Positions 18,668-29,541 of a stretch of DNA of 64,000 nucleotides are shown here, piece by piece. The stretch comes from Streptomyces mangrovi (GTDB lineage Bacteria; Actinomycetota; Actinomycetes; Streptomycetales; Streptomycetaceae), in the NCBI RefSeq assembly GCF_900114215.1, contig NZ_FOSG01000007.1, positions 124,001-188,000 of the forward strand. Direction: 5' to 3'. Under the pieces are notes generated by a model. It was not told the DNA's origin. It did no database searches and saw only the letters and a list, made by a program, of their open reading frames with translations. How positions within the stretch are numbered: position 1 is the first letter of the stretch; every line of letters begins with the position of its first letter. A program made the translations under genes and the position numbers.

Positions 18668-19390
18668 ATGGATCCGGCTGCCTCCCTGACCGTCGACGAG
18701 CTGGCCGCGCGCGCCGGCGTCACCGTCCGCACGATCCGCTTCTACTCCACCCGGGGGCTGCTGCCGCCGCCGGAGATCGGACCGCGGCGGGTGGGACGGT
18801 ACGGGCCCGGCCATCTGTCGCGGCTCGCGCTGATCGAGGAGTTGCAGCACCAGGGGATGACCCTGGCGGCCATCGAGCGCTATCTGCGGCAGCTGCCCCC
18901 CGACCTCAGCCCGGAGGACCTGGCCCTGCACCGGGCCCTGGTGGCCTCCTGGGCTCCGGACGCCGAGGCGGAGGCCACCAGGGAGAAGCTGGAGCGGCGG
19001 GCCGGGCGGCCTCTGAACGAGGACGACCTCGACCGGCTGGCCGCGATGAACGTCCTGGCCCGGACCGACGACCCGGACGTCTTCCGGATCGACCCGGTGA
19101 TCCTGCACCTGGGGGTGCGGCTGCTGGAGGTGCCCGTCTCGCTGAAGACGCTGCTGGCGGCGCGCGAGGTGGTCCTGGAGCACAGCCGCGAGGCGGCCCG
19201 CGAGCTGAGCAGGATGTTCAAGGAGGAGGTCTGGGATCCCTACCGGCGGCGGGAGTCCGATCCCGAGCAGGTGGAGACGATGCGGACGCTGTCGGCTCAT
19301 ATGCAGCCCATGATCGTGCAGGCGCTGGTGACCGCCTTCCAGCGCTCCATGCGCGAGGAGCTGAAGGCGTCCTTCCCCGACGAGGGGTGA
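18668..19390 (+). CDS. MerR family transcriptional regulator
   Basis: A DNA-binding regulator of 240 residues. The N-terminal winged helix (residues 7-76) reads LTVDELAARAGVTVRTIRFY then STRGLLPPP and RYGPGHLSRLALIEELQ, a standard MerR head. The C-terminal part has no metal-binding Cys cluster and is a helical effector or dimer region (SLKTLLAAREVVLEHSREAA). It converges on the fatty-acid degradation operon across a shared terminator, so it may control that operon, but this is inferred from position only. A GACAG/CTGTC repeat overlaps its own promoter. Confidence 0.88.
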   Translation: MDPAASLTVDELAARAGVTVRTIRFYSTRGLLPPPEIGPRRVGRYGPGHLSRLALIEELQHQGMTLAAIERYLRQLPPDLSPEDLALHRALVASWAPDAEAEATREKLERRAGRPLNEDDLDRLAAMNVLARTDDPDVFRIDPVILHLGVRLLEVPVSLKTLLAAREVVLEHSREAARELSRMFKEEVWDPYRRRESDPEQVETMRTLSAHMQPMIVQALVTAFQRSMREELKASFPDEG

Positions 19391-19742
19391 CCCGCGCGCG
19401 GCGCGGGAAGCGCCCTCCAGCGGCCCGGGGAAGTCCTCCGGGAGGGGAACGCGCTGTCGCCGCGGGGTCTGCCGACCGCGCCGTGCGGCGGTGCGGGCAG
19501 GACGCAGCGGCCGGGGCGACCTCCCCGGCGGTCCGGCGGTCCGGCGGCAAGACCGTCCACGCGCTGTTCACGCCCCCGGCCTCCGGGGCCGTGACGTACG
19601 AGTGGCCCGCCCCGCCCCCCTGGAAGCGGATCCAGTGCTCAGGCGGGCTCGATTCCGGAGGCGTCCCCCGCACGATTCCGGCCGGGCCGGGGTGCGCCGG
19701 AGGACGGGCGCGGGAGCGGCCGCCCCGAGCGCGCCGGGCGCC
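19391..19742. other. 352-base region without a recognised gene
   Basis: It lies between the MerR gene and the shared terminator before the fadB-like stop. Open frames exist on both strands but show no family resemblance, ribosome site or conserved motif. I see nothing I can name in it. Confidence 0.45.
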
Positions 19743-19775
19743 CCGGGCGGGGGCCGTGAAGGCGCCCCCGCCCGG
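19743..19775. terminator. Bidirectional terminator between merR-type and fadB-like genes
   Basis: CCGGGCGGGGGC (19743-19754) and GCCCCCGCCCGG (19764-19775) form a perfect 12-bp stem with a 9-base loop, 7 bases beyond the fadB-like stop. Confidence 0.8.
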
Positions 19776-19781
19776 CAGGGC

Positions 19782-21992
19782 CTACGCGGCGGGCGTGTCG
19801 GGCGTGTCGGGCGTGTCGGTGAAGGTCTCGCCCTTCTCCGCCTTCTCCACCAGCAGCGCGGGCGGCGCGAACCGGTCGCCGTAGAGCGCCTGGAGCTCGC
19901 GGGCGCGCGCCGTGAAGCCGGGCAGGCCGCCCTCGTAGCCGTTGATGTACTGGAGCACGCCGCCGGTCCAGCCGGGGAAGCCGATGCCCAGGACGGAACC
20001 GATATTGGCGTCGGCGACCGAGGTCAGCACGCCCTCCTCCAGGCAGCGCACGCTGTCGAGCGCCTCCGAGAAGAGCATCCGCTCCTTCATGTCCTCGAAG
20101 GGCACGGCCGCGTCCGCGCGGGTGAAGTGCTCGCGCAGCCCCGGCCACAGGCCCGCGCGCCGGCCGTCGGCGTCGTACTCGTAGAAGCCGGCGCCGCCGC
20201 TGCGGCCGGTGCGGCCGAACTCGTCGACCATGCGGTCGATGACCGCGTCGGCCGGGTGCGGCTCCCAGGTGCCGCCCGCGGCCTCCACCGCGCGCCGCGC
20301 CTCGTTCCGGATCTTCCTCGGCAGGGTCAGGGTCAGCTCGTCCATCAGGGAGAGCACCTTGGCGGGGTAGCCGGCCTGGGCGGCGGCCTGTTCCACGGAG
20401 ACCGGGTCCACGCCCTCGGCGACGAGCGCCACGCCCTCGTTGATGAACCGGCCGATCACACGGGAGGTGAAGAAGCCGCGCGAGTCGCCCACCACGATCG
20501 GGGTCTTGTTGATCTGCCGCACCAGGTCGAAGGCGCGGGCGGTGGCCTCGTCGCCGGTGCGCTCGCCGCGGATGATCTCCACCAGCGGCATCTTGTCGAC
20601 GGGCGAGAAGAAGTGCAGTCCGATGAAGTCCCGCTGCCGCTTCACGCCCTCGGCCAGCGAGGTGATCGGGATGGTGGAGGTGTTGGAGCACAGCAGCGCG
20701 TCGGGGGCGACGACGTCCTGGATCTCGGCGAAGACCTTGTGCTTGAGGGCGGTGTCCTCGAAGACGGCCTCGATCACCGCGTCGCATCCGGCGAGGTCGG
20801 CGGCCTCGGCGGTGGGGGTGATGCGGGCCAGCAGCGCGTCGCGCTTCTCGGGGGTGGTGCGGCCCTTGGCCAGTGCCTTGTCCAGCAGACCGGCGGAGTA
20901 GGCCTTGCCCTTCTCGGCGGCCCCGGCGCTCACGTCCTTGAGCACGACCTCGATGCCGGCCTTCGCGCAGGCGTAGGCGATGCCCGCGCCCATCATGCCG
21001 GCGCCGAGCACGGCGACCCTGGCCACCTTGCGGGGCTCGACGCCCCGGGGGCGACTGCGGCCGGAGTTGACGGCCTGGAGGTCGAAGAAGAACGCCTGGA
21101 TCATGTTCTTGGCGGTCTGCCCGGTCGCCAGCTCGGTGAAGTAGCGCGACTCGATGGCCTGGGCGGTCTCGAAGTCGACCTGGGCGCCCTCGACGGCCGC
21201 GGCCAGGATGTTGCGCTGGGCCGGGTAGGGGGCGCCGCCGAGCTGCTTGGCGAGGTTGGCGGGGAAGGCCGGGAGGTTGGCGGCGAACTTCGGGTGGGCG
21301 GGGGTGCCGCCGGGGATCTTGTACCCCTTGACGTCCCAGGGCTGGACGGAGGCGGGGTTGGCGTCGATGAACGCCCGCGCCCGCGCGAGCATCTCCTCGG
21401 GGGTGTCGACGACCTCGTGGACCAGGCCCTTGTCCATGGCCTGGCGGGGGCGGTACTGCCTCCCCTGGAGCAGGACGTTCAGCAGCGCGTCGGTGATGCC
21501 CAGCAGCCGCACGGTGCGCACCACTCCCCCGCCGCCGGGCAGCAGGCCGAGGGTGGCCTCGGGCAGGCCGATCTTCGAGCCCGGAGCGTCGAGTGCGACG
21601 CGGTGGTGGCAGGCCAGCGCGATCTCCAGGCCGCCGCCGAGGGCCGCGCCGTTGACGGCGGCGACGACGGGCACGCCCAGGGTCTCCACCCGGCGCAGGT
21701 TCCGCTTCATGGCCATGCCGCGCTCGTAGAGCTCGCGGGCCTGCCCGGGCCGCACCGCCAGCAGGTCGTTGAGGTCGCCGCCGGCGAAGAAGGTCTTCTT
21801 GGCGGAGGTGACGATGACGCCGCGGACGCTCTCGCGCTCGGCCTCCAGGCGGTCGGCGACGTCCGCGAGTGAGGCGGCGAACGCGGCGTTCATGGTGTTG
21901 GCGGACTGGGCCGGGTCGTCCAGGGTGAGGGTGACGACGCCGGTGTCGTCCTGTTCCCAGCGGATGGTGGAGGGGGTTGCGGGGGCTGCCAT
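19782..21992 (-). CDS. FadB-like 3-hydroxyacyl-CoA dehydrogenase / enoyl-CoA hydratase
   Basis: Bifunctional alpha subunit of fatty-acid beta-oxidation, 736 residues. The N-terminal crotonase domain (about 10-200) carries TFFAGGD, GAALGGGLE and LPEATLGLLPGGGG, so the catalytic Glu is kept. The Rossmann dehydrogenase domain starts near residue 325 (VAVLGAGMMGAGIAYACAKA) and is followed by the active-site His segment IGLHFFSPVDKMPLVE. The C-terminal domain contains GRFINEGVALVAEGV. The end is a small TPDT repeat made by three copies of GTGTCGGGC. It is the last gene of the minus-strand degradation operon, 90 bases after the thiolase. Confidence 0.92.
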   Translation of the reverse strand: MAAPATPSTIRWEQDDTGVVTLTLDDPAQSANTMNAAFAASLADVADRLEAERESVRGVIVTSAKKTFFAGGDLNDLLAVRPGQARELYERGMAMKRNLRRVETLGVPVVAAVNGAALGGGLEIALACHHRVALDAPGSKIGLPEATLGLLPGGGGVVRTVRLLGITDALLNVLLQGRQYRPRQAMDKGLVHEVVDTPEEMLARARAFIDANPASVQPWDVKGYKIPGGTPAHPKFAANLPAFPANLAKQLGGAPYPAQRNILAAAVEGAQVDFETAQAIESRYFTELATGQTAKNMIQAFFFDLQAVNSGRSRPRGVEPRKVARVAVLGAGMMGAGIAYACAKAGIEVVLKDVSAGAAEKGKAYSAGLLDKALAKGRTTPEKRDALLARITPTAEAADLAGCDAVIEAVFEDTALKHKVFAEIQDVVAPDALLCSNTSTIPITSLAEGVKRQRDFIGLHFFSPVDKMPLVEIIRGERTGDEATARAFDLVRQINKTPIVVGDSRGFFTSRVIGRFINEGVALVAEGVDPVSVEQAAAQAGYPAKVLSLMDELTLTLPRKIRNEARRAVEAAGGTWEPHPADAVIDRMVDEFGRTGRSGGAGFYEYDADGRRAGLWPGLREHFTRADAAVPFEDMKERMLFSEALDSVRCLEEGVLTSVADANIGSVLGIGFPGWTGGVLQYINGYEGGLPGFTARARELQALYGDRFAPPALLVEKAEKGETFTDTPDTPDTPAA

Positions 21993-22082
21993 GGTGGGTT
22001 TCGGTCTCCGTTGAGGTCTGGCTGCGTCGGGAGGTTCGGTTTGCGCGCCGCCCGGGGCGGGCGCGGGGCCGGCCGGAGCCGG

Positions 22083-23318
<1,236 letters not shown>

Positions 23319-23357
23319 GGTCGAAGATGCCTTCCGGAAAAGGGGTGGGTCGGGAGG

Positions 23358-24500
23358 TCAGGAGAGCAGGGAGCGGCCGATGATCTCCTTCATGATCTCG
23401 GTCGTGCCGCCGTAGATGGTCTGGATGCGCCCGTCGGTGAACGCCCTGGCGACGGGGTACTCGCTCATGTAGCCGTAGCCGCCGTGGAGCTGCAGGCAGC
23501 GGTCGGCGGTGCGTTTTTGCAGTTCGGTCGCCCACCACTTGGCCATCGAGGCGTGGACGGCGTCCAGCCCGCCGCTGATGTGCTCCTCGATGCAGCGGTC
23601 GACGAAGGCTCGGGTGACGGCGCACTCGGTGGCCATCTCCGCCACTTCGAAGCGTACGTGCTGGAGCCGGGCGAGCGGCCGGCCGAACGCCTCGCGCCCC
23701 ATGACGTACTCACGGGTGATCTGAAGCAGGTGCTCGGCGCCGGCGATGCCGGCCACCGCGATGGCCAGCCGCTCCTGGGCGAGCTGCGTCATCAGGTGGA
23801 CGAACGCGCCGTTGAGTTCACCCAGCAGGTTCTCCTTGGGCACGCGCACGTCGTGGAAGAACAGCTCGGCGGTGTCCTGGGACTTCTGGCCGATCTTGTC
23901 GAGGTTGCGGCCGCGCTCGAAACCGGGCATGCCGCGCTCGACGACCAGCAGGCTCAGCCCCTTGGCGCCGCCCTCGGGGGTCGTTCTGGCGACGACGATC
24001 ACCAGATCGGCCAGGACGCCGTTGGAGATGAAGGTCTTGGAGCCGTTCAGCACCCAGTGGTCGCCGCGGTCCTCGGCCGAGGTGCGGATGCCCTGGAGGT
24101 CCGAGCCCGCGCCCGGCTCGGTCATGGCGATGGCGGTGACGATCTCGCCGGAGCAGAAGCCGGGCAGCCAGCGCTTCTTCTGCTCCTCGGTGGCCAGGGA
24201 GGTCAGATACGGGCCGATGACGTCGTTGTGCAGGCCGATCGCCAGGCCGGGCGTGCCGGCCCTGGTGAACTCCTCGGCCAGCACGGCGCCGTAGCGGAAG
24301 TCGTCCTGCCCGCCACCGCCGTACTCCTCGGGGACGGCCACCCCCAGCAGGCCCTGGCGCCCGGCGGCGCGCCACGCCTCGCGGTCGACGGCGCCCTCGC
24401 GCTCCCAGCGCTCGTAGTGCGGCAGCACCTCCCGCTCCAGAAAGGCCCGGACCGTCTGCCGGAAGGCCTCGTGGTCCTCGGTGAAGATCTTCCGCTTCAT
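23358..24500 (-). CDS. Acyl-CoA dehydrogenase
   Basis: A flavoprotein that makes the first alpha-beta double bond in acyl-CoA degradation. The 380 residues match the family length: N-terminal helices, the substrate/FAD motif TAIAMTEPGAGSDLQGI near 121-137, the FAD segment FISNGVLADLVIVVAR, and the C-terminal signature IQTIYGGTTEIMKEIIG, where the catalytic base is Glu368. The chain-length preference is unknown; long-chain or branched substrates fit the racemase next door. Its ATG overlaps the racemase stop (ATGA), which implies translational coupling. Confidence 0.94.
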   Translation of the reverse strand: MKRKIFTEDHEAFRQTVRAFLEREVLPHYERWEREGAVDREAWRAAGRQGLLGVAVPEEYGGGGQDDFRYGAVLAEEFTRAGTPGLAIGLHNDVIGPYLTSLATEEQKKRWLPGFCSGEIVTAIAMTEPGAGSDLQGIRTSAEDRGDHWVLNGSKTFISNGVLADLVIVVARTTPEGGAKGLSLLVVERGMPGFERGRNLDKIGQKSQDTAELFFHDVRVPKENLLGELNGAFVHLMTQLAQERLAIAVAGIAGAEHLLQITREYVMGREAFGRPLARLQHVRFEVAEMATECAVTRAFVDRCIEEHISGGLDAVHASMAKWWATELQKRTADRCLQLHGGYGYMSEYPVARAFTDGRIQTIYGGTTEIMKEIIGRSLLS

Positions 24501-25642
24501 CGTGTGCCCTCCTCGGGCATGGTGGCGGGCAGGTCCCAGTCGCGGGCCACCTCGGCGGCGTCCGCGCCGGGGACGGCGGGCGGGCGGCGCAGCGCGCCGG
24601 GGGTGGCGGAGAAGCGGGGGGCGGGGGCGGGCTGGACGGCTCCCGCGTACTCGGTGTAGGTGCCGCGGGCGGCCAGATGGGGGTGGGCGGGGGCCTCGCG
24701 CAGGGAGAGCACGGGGGCCACACAGGCGTCGGTGCCGTCGAAGACCTCCGTCCACTCCTGGCGGGTGCGGGTGCGGAAGCGGGCGGCGACGGCCCGGCGC
24801 AGCCCTTCCCAGCGGGCGGGGTCGTCGCGGTCGGCGGCGGTCTGCTCGTCCAGGCCGAGCAGGCGGGCGAACTCGTCGTAGAACGGCCGCTCCAGCGCGC
24901 CGACCGCCATCCAGCCGCCGTCGGCGGTCTCGTAGACGCCGTAGAAGGGACAGCCGCCGTCCAGCAGGTTGGCGCCCCGGCGGTCCTGCCAGGCCCCGGC
25001 GGCCAGCATGCCGTGGATCATCGCCGTGAGGTGGCTGGTGCCGTCCACGACGGCGGCGTCCACGACCTGGCCGCTCCCGCCCTCGGTACGGGCGTGGTGG
25101 AGGGCGGCGAGGACGCCGACGACGAGGTAGAGGGAGCCGCCGGCGTAGTCGCCCAGCAGGTTGGCGGGGATCGCGGGCGGCCCGCCGGCCGGGCCGATCA
25201 TGCCCAGCGCGCCGGTGACGGCGGTGTAGCCGATGTCGTGTCCGGCGCTCGCGGCCAGGGGCCCGTCCTGGCCCCAGCCGGTCATCCGTCCGTAGACCAG
25301 CCTCGGGTTGCGGGCCAGGCACGGCCCGGGGCCGACGCCCAGGCGCTCGGCGACGCCGGGGCGCCAGCCCTCGATCAGCACGTCGGCGCGTTCGGCCAGG
25401 TCGAGTACGGCTGCGGGGCCGCCCTCGGCCTTGAGGTCGACCACCACCGAGCGCTTGTTGCGGCCGGTGACGTCGCGGGCGGGGTCGATGCCCAGTGGCT
25501 GCCCGCCGGGCCGGTCGACGCGGACGACGTCGGCGCCGAGGTCGGCCAGGAGCATTCCGGCGAACGGGCCGGGGCCGATGCCCGCCAGCTCCACCACCCG
25601 CACTCCGGCCAGCGGGCCGGGGCCCGTGCCTGCCGCTGCCAT
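24497..25642 (-). CDS. CaiB/BaiF CoA-transferase family, alpha-methylacyl-CoA racemase type
   Basis: Most like alpha-methylacyl-CoA racemases, which convert (2R)- to (2S)-methylacyl-CoA so that branched chains can enter beta-oxidation. The 381 residues open with GVRVVELAGIGPGPFAGMLL and keep RNKRSVVVDLK. Catalytic residues expected for racemases are in place: His135 in AGHDIGYTAVTGALG and Asp165 in LLGDYAGGS. GGAG lies 6 bases before the ATG at 25642. It heads an operon with acyl-CoA dehydrogenase, thiolase and a FadB-like gene, consistent with degradation of branched fatty acids or isoprenoid/sterol side chains. A plain CoA-transferase role is less likely. Confidence 0.88.
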   Translation of the reverse strand: MAAAGTGPGPLAGVRVVELAGIGPGPFAGMLLADLGADVVRVDRPGGQPLGIDPARDVTGRNKRSVVVDLKAEGGPAAVLDLAERADVLIEGWRPGVAERLGVGPGPCLARNPRLVYGRMTGWGQDGPLAASAGHDIGYTAVTGALGMIGPAGGPPAIPANLLGDYAGGSLYLVVGVLAALHHARTEGGSGQVVDAAVVDGTSHLTAMIHGMLAAGAWQDRRGANLLDGGCPFYGVYETADGGWMAVGALERPFYDEFARLLGLDEQTAADRDDPARWEGLRRAVAARFRTRTRQEWTEVFDGTDACVAPVLSLREAPAHPHLAARGTYTEYAGAVQPAPAPRFSATPGALRRPPAVPGADAAEVARDWDLPATMPEEGTR

Positions 25643-25680
25643 CCGGTCTCCAACCGTCCGGGCCGCCGCGCCGCGACCAT

Positions 25681-25699
25681 ATGACACCAATGATGTAAC
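25681..25699. promoter_or_regulatory. Imperfect inverted repeat upstream of the degradation operon
   Basis: TGACACCAATGATGTAACA has symmetric TGxxAC and GTxxCA ends around the centre. It lies 39-57 bases before the racemase start, close to where the promoter should be. Confidence 0.3.
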
Positions 25700-25711
25700 A
25701 CCGGCGATGCT

Positions 25712-25725
25712 AAGAACACGTTCCA
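25712..25725. promoter_or_regulatory. KstR-like operator upstream of the degradation operon
   Basis: AAGAACACGTTCCA matches the TNNAACNNGTTNNA pattern known for the TetR-type regulator KstR at seven of its eight fixed positions. On the transcribed strand it reads TGGAACGTGTTCTT, about 70-83 bases before the racemase start. Confidence 0.4.
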
Positions 25726-25899
25726 CTTTCCACAAGCCCTCACGGGGGGCGCACGCGGAACGCTGTGCCCGTGCCCTGTGCCCGCACCGTCGCCCGGTCC
25801 GGCCCGCTCACGGCACTCGAGCAGCAACCGCTGCCGCCGACGCACGAGAGCTCCGGGTCGCTCCGGGCGCCCTTCGGTACGGCCACTCGGGGCGGCTGC

Positions 25900-28800
25900 A
25901 CGGACACCGCCCTCAGACTCAGCGGGACCAATGGCACCCAACGAAGCCGGCGTGGACAGACCTCCCGAGCCGAACGCTGAAGCAACTCCGGCCCCGAAAG
26001 AGAGCGCTCCGCCGACTACCGAGAACGCGCCTCCGATGCATCCCAGAGCCGACGTTCCCTGGGGTCGGTGCGGTTGACGGGGTCACCGGTGGCGTAGAGG
26101 TAGGGGTTGGTCTCCTGCCCGCTGGGGTCGGGCTGGGTGAAGCGGCCCAGGTGCGGGTCGTAGTAGCGCGCCCCCATCTTGTACAGCCCCGTCGGGTCGA
26201 GGTAGGTGCCGGTGAAACGGTAGGGCTGGGGCACCGACTCGGTCGGAGTGAAGCGGGGCAGGCCGGTGGGCCCGTAGTCGTAGGTGTGGGTGCGCTCACC
26301 GCCGGCGTCGACCAGCCCCATGACCGAGCCGAGCGCGTCGGTGAGGTAGTAGTGGCTCTTCCCCCCGGTCCTCATGGAGTTGAGGGTGCCCGTCGGTTCG
26401 CGGACGAATCCGGTGTCCTTGCCCGCGATGGTCCGGGCGGCCAGGCCCAGAGGCCCGTGGTGGAAGGCGGTGGCGCCGAACCGGGTGCGCTCGGCGCCTG
26501 TGGTGCCGGCGTACTCGGCGTCGTACTGGGTGCCGTTGACGGTCAGCAGCTTCAGCTGGGAGAAGGCGTTCCACTGCTCCTTGGTGCGGACGGCGGTGGA
26601 GGCGGCCACCGCCGAGGTCTCGTGGCCGGCCTTGTCGTGGGACCAGCCCGAGGAGTCGCCGTTGCGGGCGGTCAGCTGGGAGGCGTCGTTGTAGGTGAAG
26701 CGGTTGCCCGCCGGGCAGGCGGACGCCGAACCGGACTGGGCCGTCAGGTTCCCGGCCGCGTCGAAGCAGTACAGCCAGGAGGCGGTGCGGGAGCCGTCCT
26801 CGGTCTCCAGCGCGTACTGGAGGCGGGCGGCGGAGTCGTACCGGTAGGTGATCTTCTTGCCCGACACATGGTCGGTGCGGGTGCGGATCTTGGTGCCGTC
26901 GGCCTTGGTGGAGCCGGAGGTGTAGTCGTAGGTGTAGGCCAGGTCGATCAGGGTCTTCTCGCCGGAGGTGGCGGTGATGCGGGTGGGGCGGCCGGAGCCG
27001 TCCAGCTTCACCGACTGTGTGGTGCCGCCGGGGTAAACGGTCTTGGTGCGCTCGCCGTTGTTGTTGTGGGTGTAGGTGGTCTTCGCCCCGGCCGGGTCGG
27101 TCAGTTCGGTCAGGCGGCCTGCGGCGTCCCAGGTGTAGTCCACGGTCCCGGTGGGGTCGGTGTAGGTGTCGACCTGGCCGTCGGCGGTGTAGGACAGCAC
27201 CATGGCCGAGCCGTCGGGAAGGGTGCGGATCGTCTCCCGCCCCAGGGCGTCGTAGGACCAGCCGGTGGTGCCGGTGGCGTCAGTGCGGGCGGTGCGGTTG
27301 CCGTCGGCGTCGTAGGTGAAGGTGACGGTGTCGTAGACCCCGTCGTCGACCTCGATCACGTGGTCGCGGTCGTCGTAGGTGTAGTGCAGGGTCCGGCCGC
27401 GTCCGTCGGTGACCTGGACCGGGCGGCCGAGGGCGTCGTAGCGGTAGGTGGTGGCGCCCATCGGTGCGGGCGGGGCGGCCTTGGTCAGGTTGCCCTTGGC
27501 GTCGTAGGTGAAGTGGGTGGTTTTGCCGCGCTGGTCGGTGGCGGTGCAGCGCTGGCCCTCGAAGCCGCCGCAGTCGGTGCCGCCGCCCTGGTAAGTGAAC
27601 TTCCGGGTGCCGCCCTCGTCCCCGGTGACCGCGACGGAGAGGGTGTTGCCCGCGTTGTCGTAGGTGTAGTCGGTCTCGTTGCCGTCGGGGGTGGTGAGGG
27701 TGCCGGGCAGGTCGGTGCCGGCGATGGTCTGGTAGCCGGTCAGCGACGCCGTGGCCCCGGTGGGCAGCTTGGCGGAGGTGGGGTTGTTGCGGGCGTCCCA
27801 GCCGTAGGCGGTGGTGTTGCCCGGCTCGGTGCCCGTGCCCATCGCGTCGGTGGCCGAGGCGACCATGTGGGCGTCGTAGGAGCGGGACCGCTCATGGCCC
27901 AGCGGGTCGGTGACCTTGGTGACCTCGCCATCGCCGTTGTGGTGGTAGACGGTCTCGTCGCCGTCGGGGTCGGTCACCGTCGTGGTGCCCGCGTCGGAGG
28001 GGTACTCCCCCGAGTACGCGTAGGTCCAGGTGGGGCCGCCGGGGCCGCCGCGGGTCAGCGAGGTGATCCGGTCCTGTTCACCGTAGGTGAAGGACACTCT
28101 CCGTCCCTCGGGGGTGGTCACCTCGGTGACGCGGCCGTCGGCGTCGTAGCCGAACGCCGTGGCCCGGCCCTCGGTGTCCACCGTAGTGGTCCTTCGATCC
28201 GCTCTTGCGGTCGGTGAGGGTGTGGGTGCCGTCGCTGTTCTTCCGGAAGTCCAGCGAGTGGCCGTCCGGGGTGGTGAAGGTGCCGTCGTCGTTCTCATCG
28301 AAGCGGATGGTGCCGGCGGTGTCGTCGTAGACGACCATCGTGTTGGTGAACTCGTCCAGCCGGCGCTCGTAGCCGGCCCACCACCGGTAGGGAAGTTGGC
28401 CGTAGGGCGGGCCGAAGGAGTTGTAGGTACGGGTGAGCTGAAGGTTCTGGCCCACGCCCGCGATGTCGAAGTCGGTGGCGGCCAGCATCAGGTTGCCGTT
28501 GGAGTAGTTGATCCGCGCCACCAGGGAGTCGGTCAGGCGCAGATCGGAGATCTCGTGCCAGGGCACCTCGCCCTGGCCCTCCGGCACCCACCGCAGTGGG
28601 GCCACCTCGCTGTTCTGGATGTCCTGACCACCGGAGCGGCGGGTCTCCTGGGCCTTGGCCCAGGCCCGTTCCTCCTCGGTCGGCTTCGCGGAGCGGGCCG
28701 ACTTCGGCGGCCGGTTCTCCCCCGCCCTCACCGGCGGGGCTTCGGGTTCGCCGTCCCGGCCCCATGCGGAGGAGGCCGGCTTCGGCTCCATCTCGTCCGG

Positions 28801-28932
28801 TGCGGCGGTGGCCGGGACCGCCGTCGCGGTGACCGCTAACGCGGCGGCCGTGGTGACCAGGAAGGTTCTGACCGGTCCGAGCGGTCTGCGGGCACGCCGT
28901 TTCGGCGTGCCCCAGGCACGCGTGTGCAGCAT
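25900..28932 (-). pseudogene. RHS-repeat protein gene, frameshifted and shortened
   Basis: The ATG at 28932 follows AAGGGGGG and starts a secreted protein with a signal peptide (TFLVTTAAALAVTATAVPATA). RHS/YD repeats follow (YDADGRVTEVTTPEG, YDALGRPVQVTDGRG, YDPHLGRFTQPDP). The frame breaks near 28183-28195, just after DRKSGSKD, and resumes as TTTVDTEGRATAFGYD. A second break lies at the CCCC run at 26061-26064; one extra base would restore DPQGTSALGCIGGAFSVVGG, the usual region after the RHS core. The total of about 1,000 residues is short for such proteins, and the first break may mark a deletion. It is probably inactive. No immunity gene is evident. Confidence 0.72.
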
Positions 28933-28989
28933 CTTTCCCCCCTTGGAAAGAAGTCGCCCGGCGGCCCCCTGCCGCCGCGGCACGCACAC

Positions 28990-29241
28990 GCTGTCACAGC
29001 AGTTTCACAAATCGAACACCTGTGCCCGTAAAGTCGATGTTCATGGGGGCCGGAAACAGCCAAAGAGGAGCGTCGGGGTTACGCCGACGAACAGCGGCAA
29101 CACGGCCGCCCACCCCTGCGGAACACGATCAACAGCACCGTTCCCTCACGCGCATACGACTGGTCCCCGCCCCCGGAACCTCCTCCTCCACACCGCCGAC
29201 GGTTTCGGATACGGGAGGCCCGGGCCGGTACGGCGGAACTC
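28990..29241. other. Intergenic region upstream of the RHS gene
   Basis: It contains the likely RHS promoter area and more AT-rich sequence than its surroundings (TTTCACAAATCGAACACC near 29003). No gene or clear repeat was recognised. Confidence 0.35.
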
Positions 29242-29358
29242 TCAGCGCGGGAGATCCAGTTCTGCGCGGACGGCCTCGTCGACCGGTTCGCGGCGCAGGG
29301 CCAGGCGCCGGGTGTGCCCGGCGCCCAGTGGGGTGGAGCTGAACCGCTGCGTGAACAC
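29242..29358 (-). pseudogene. N-terminal remnant of a DUF397-associated ATP-binding regulator
   Basis: Leftwards from the GTG at 29358 the frame reads VFTQRFSSTPLGAGHTRRLA and stops after 38 codons. This matches the front of the small HATPase_c proteins often found divergent from XRE-DUF5753/DUF397 pairs (pattern FTQRFSSTPRGARxARRLA). The N-box and G boxes that should follow are absent in all frames. The adjacent XRE and DUF397 genes support this reading, but the match is short. Confidence 0.4.
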
Positions 29359-29541
29359 ACGTACGGTAGCCACCGCTTGCGGGGGAACGGATTGCGCCCT
29401 GGCCTCGATCTGGCCTGGTCAGAGGGGCCCGACCGGCTCCGCGCCCTACGCGGAGTCAGCGTACGAGTATGCCGGGAAGGCCATGCGAGTTACCTTCCGT
29501 GACAGCGGATCAGCTGGCCGGGTGTACGGGAGGGATCGGCG

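Noticed and set aside
25308..28217. A 969-codon plus-strand open frame opposite the RHS gene
   Set aside because: It is Val/Gly repetitive because it is the complement of RHS repeats; no domain or ribosome site.
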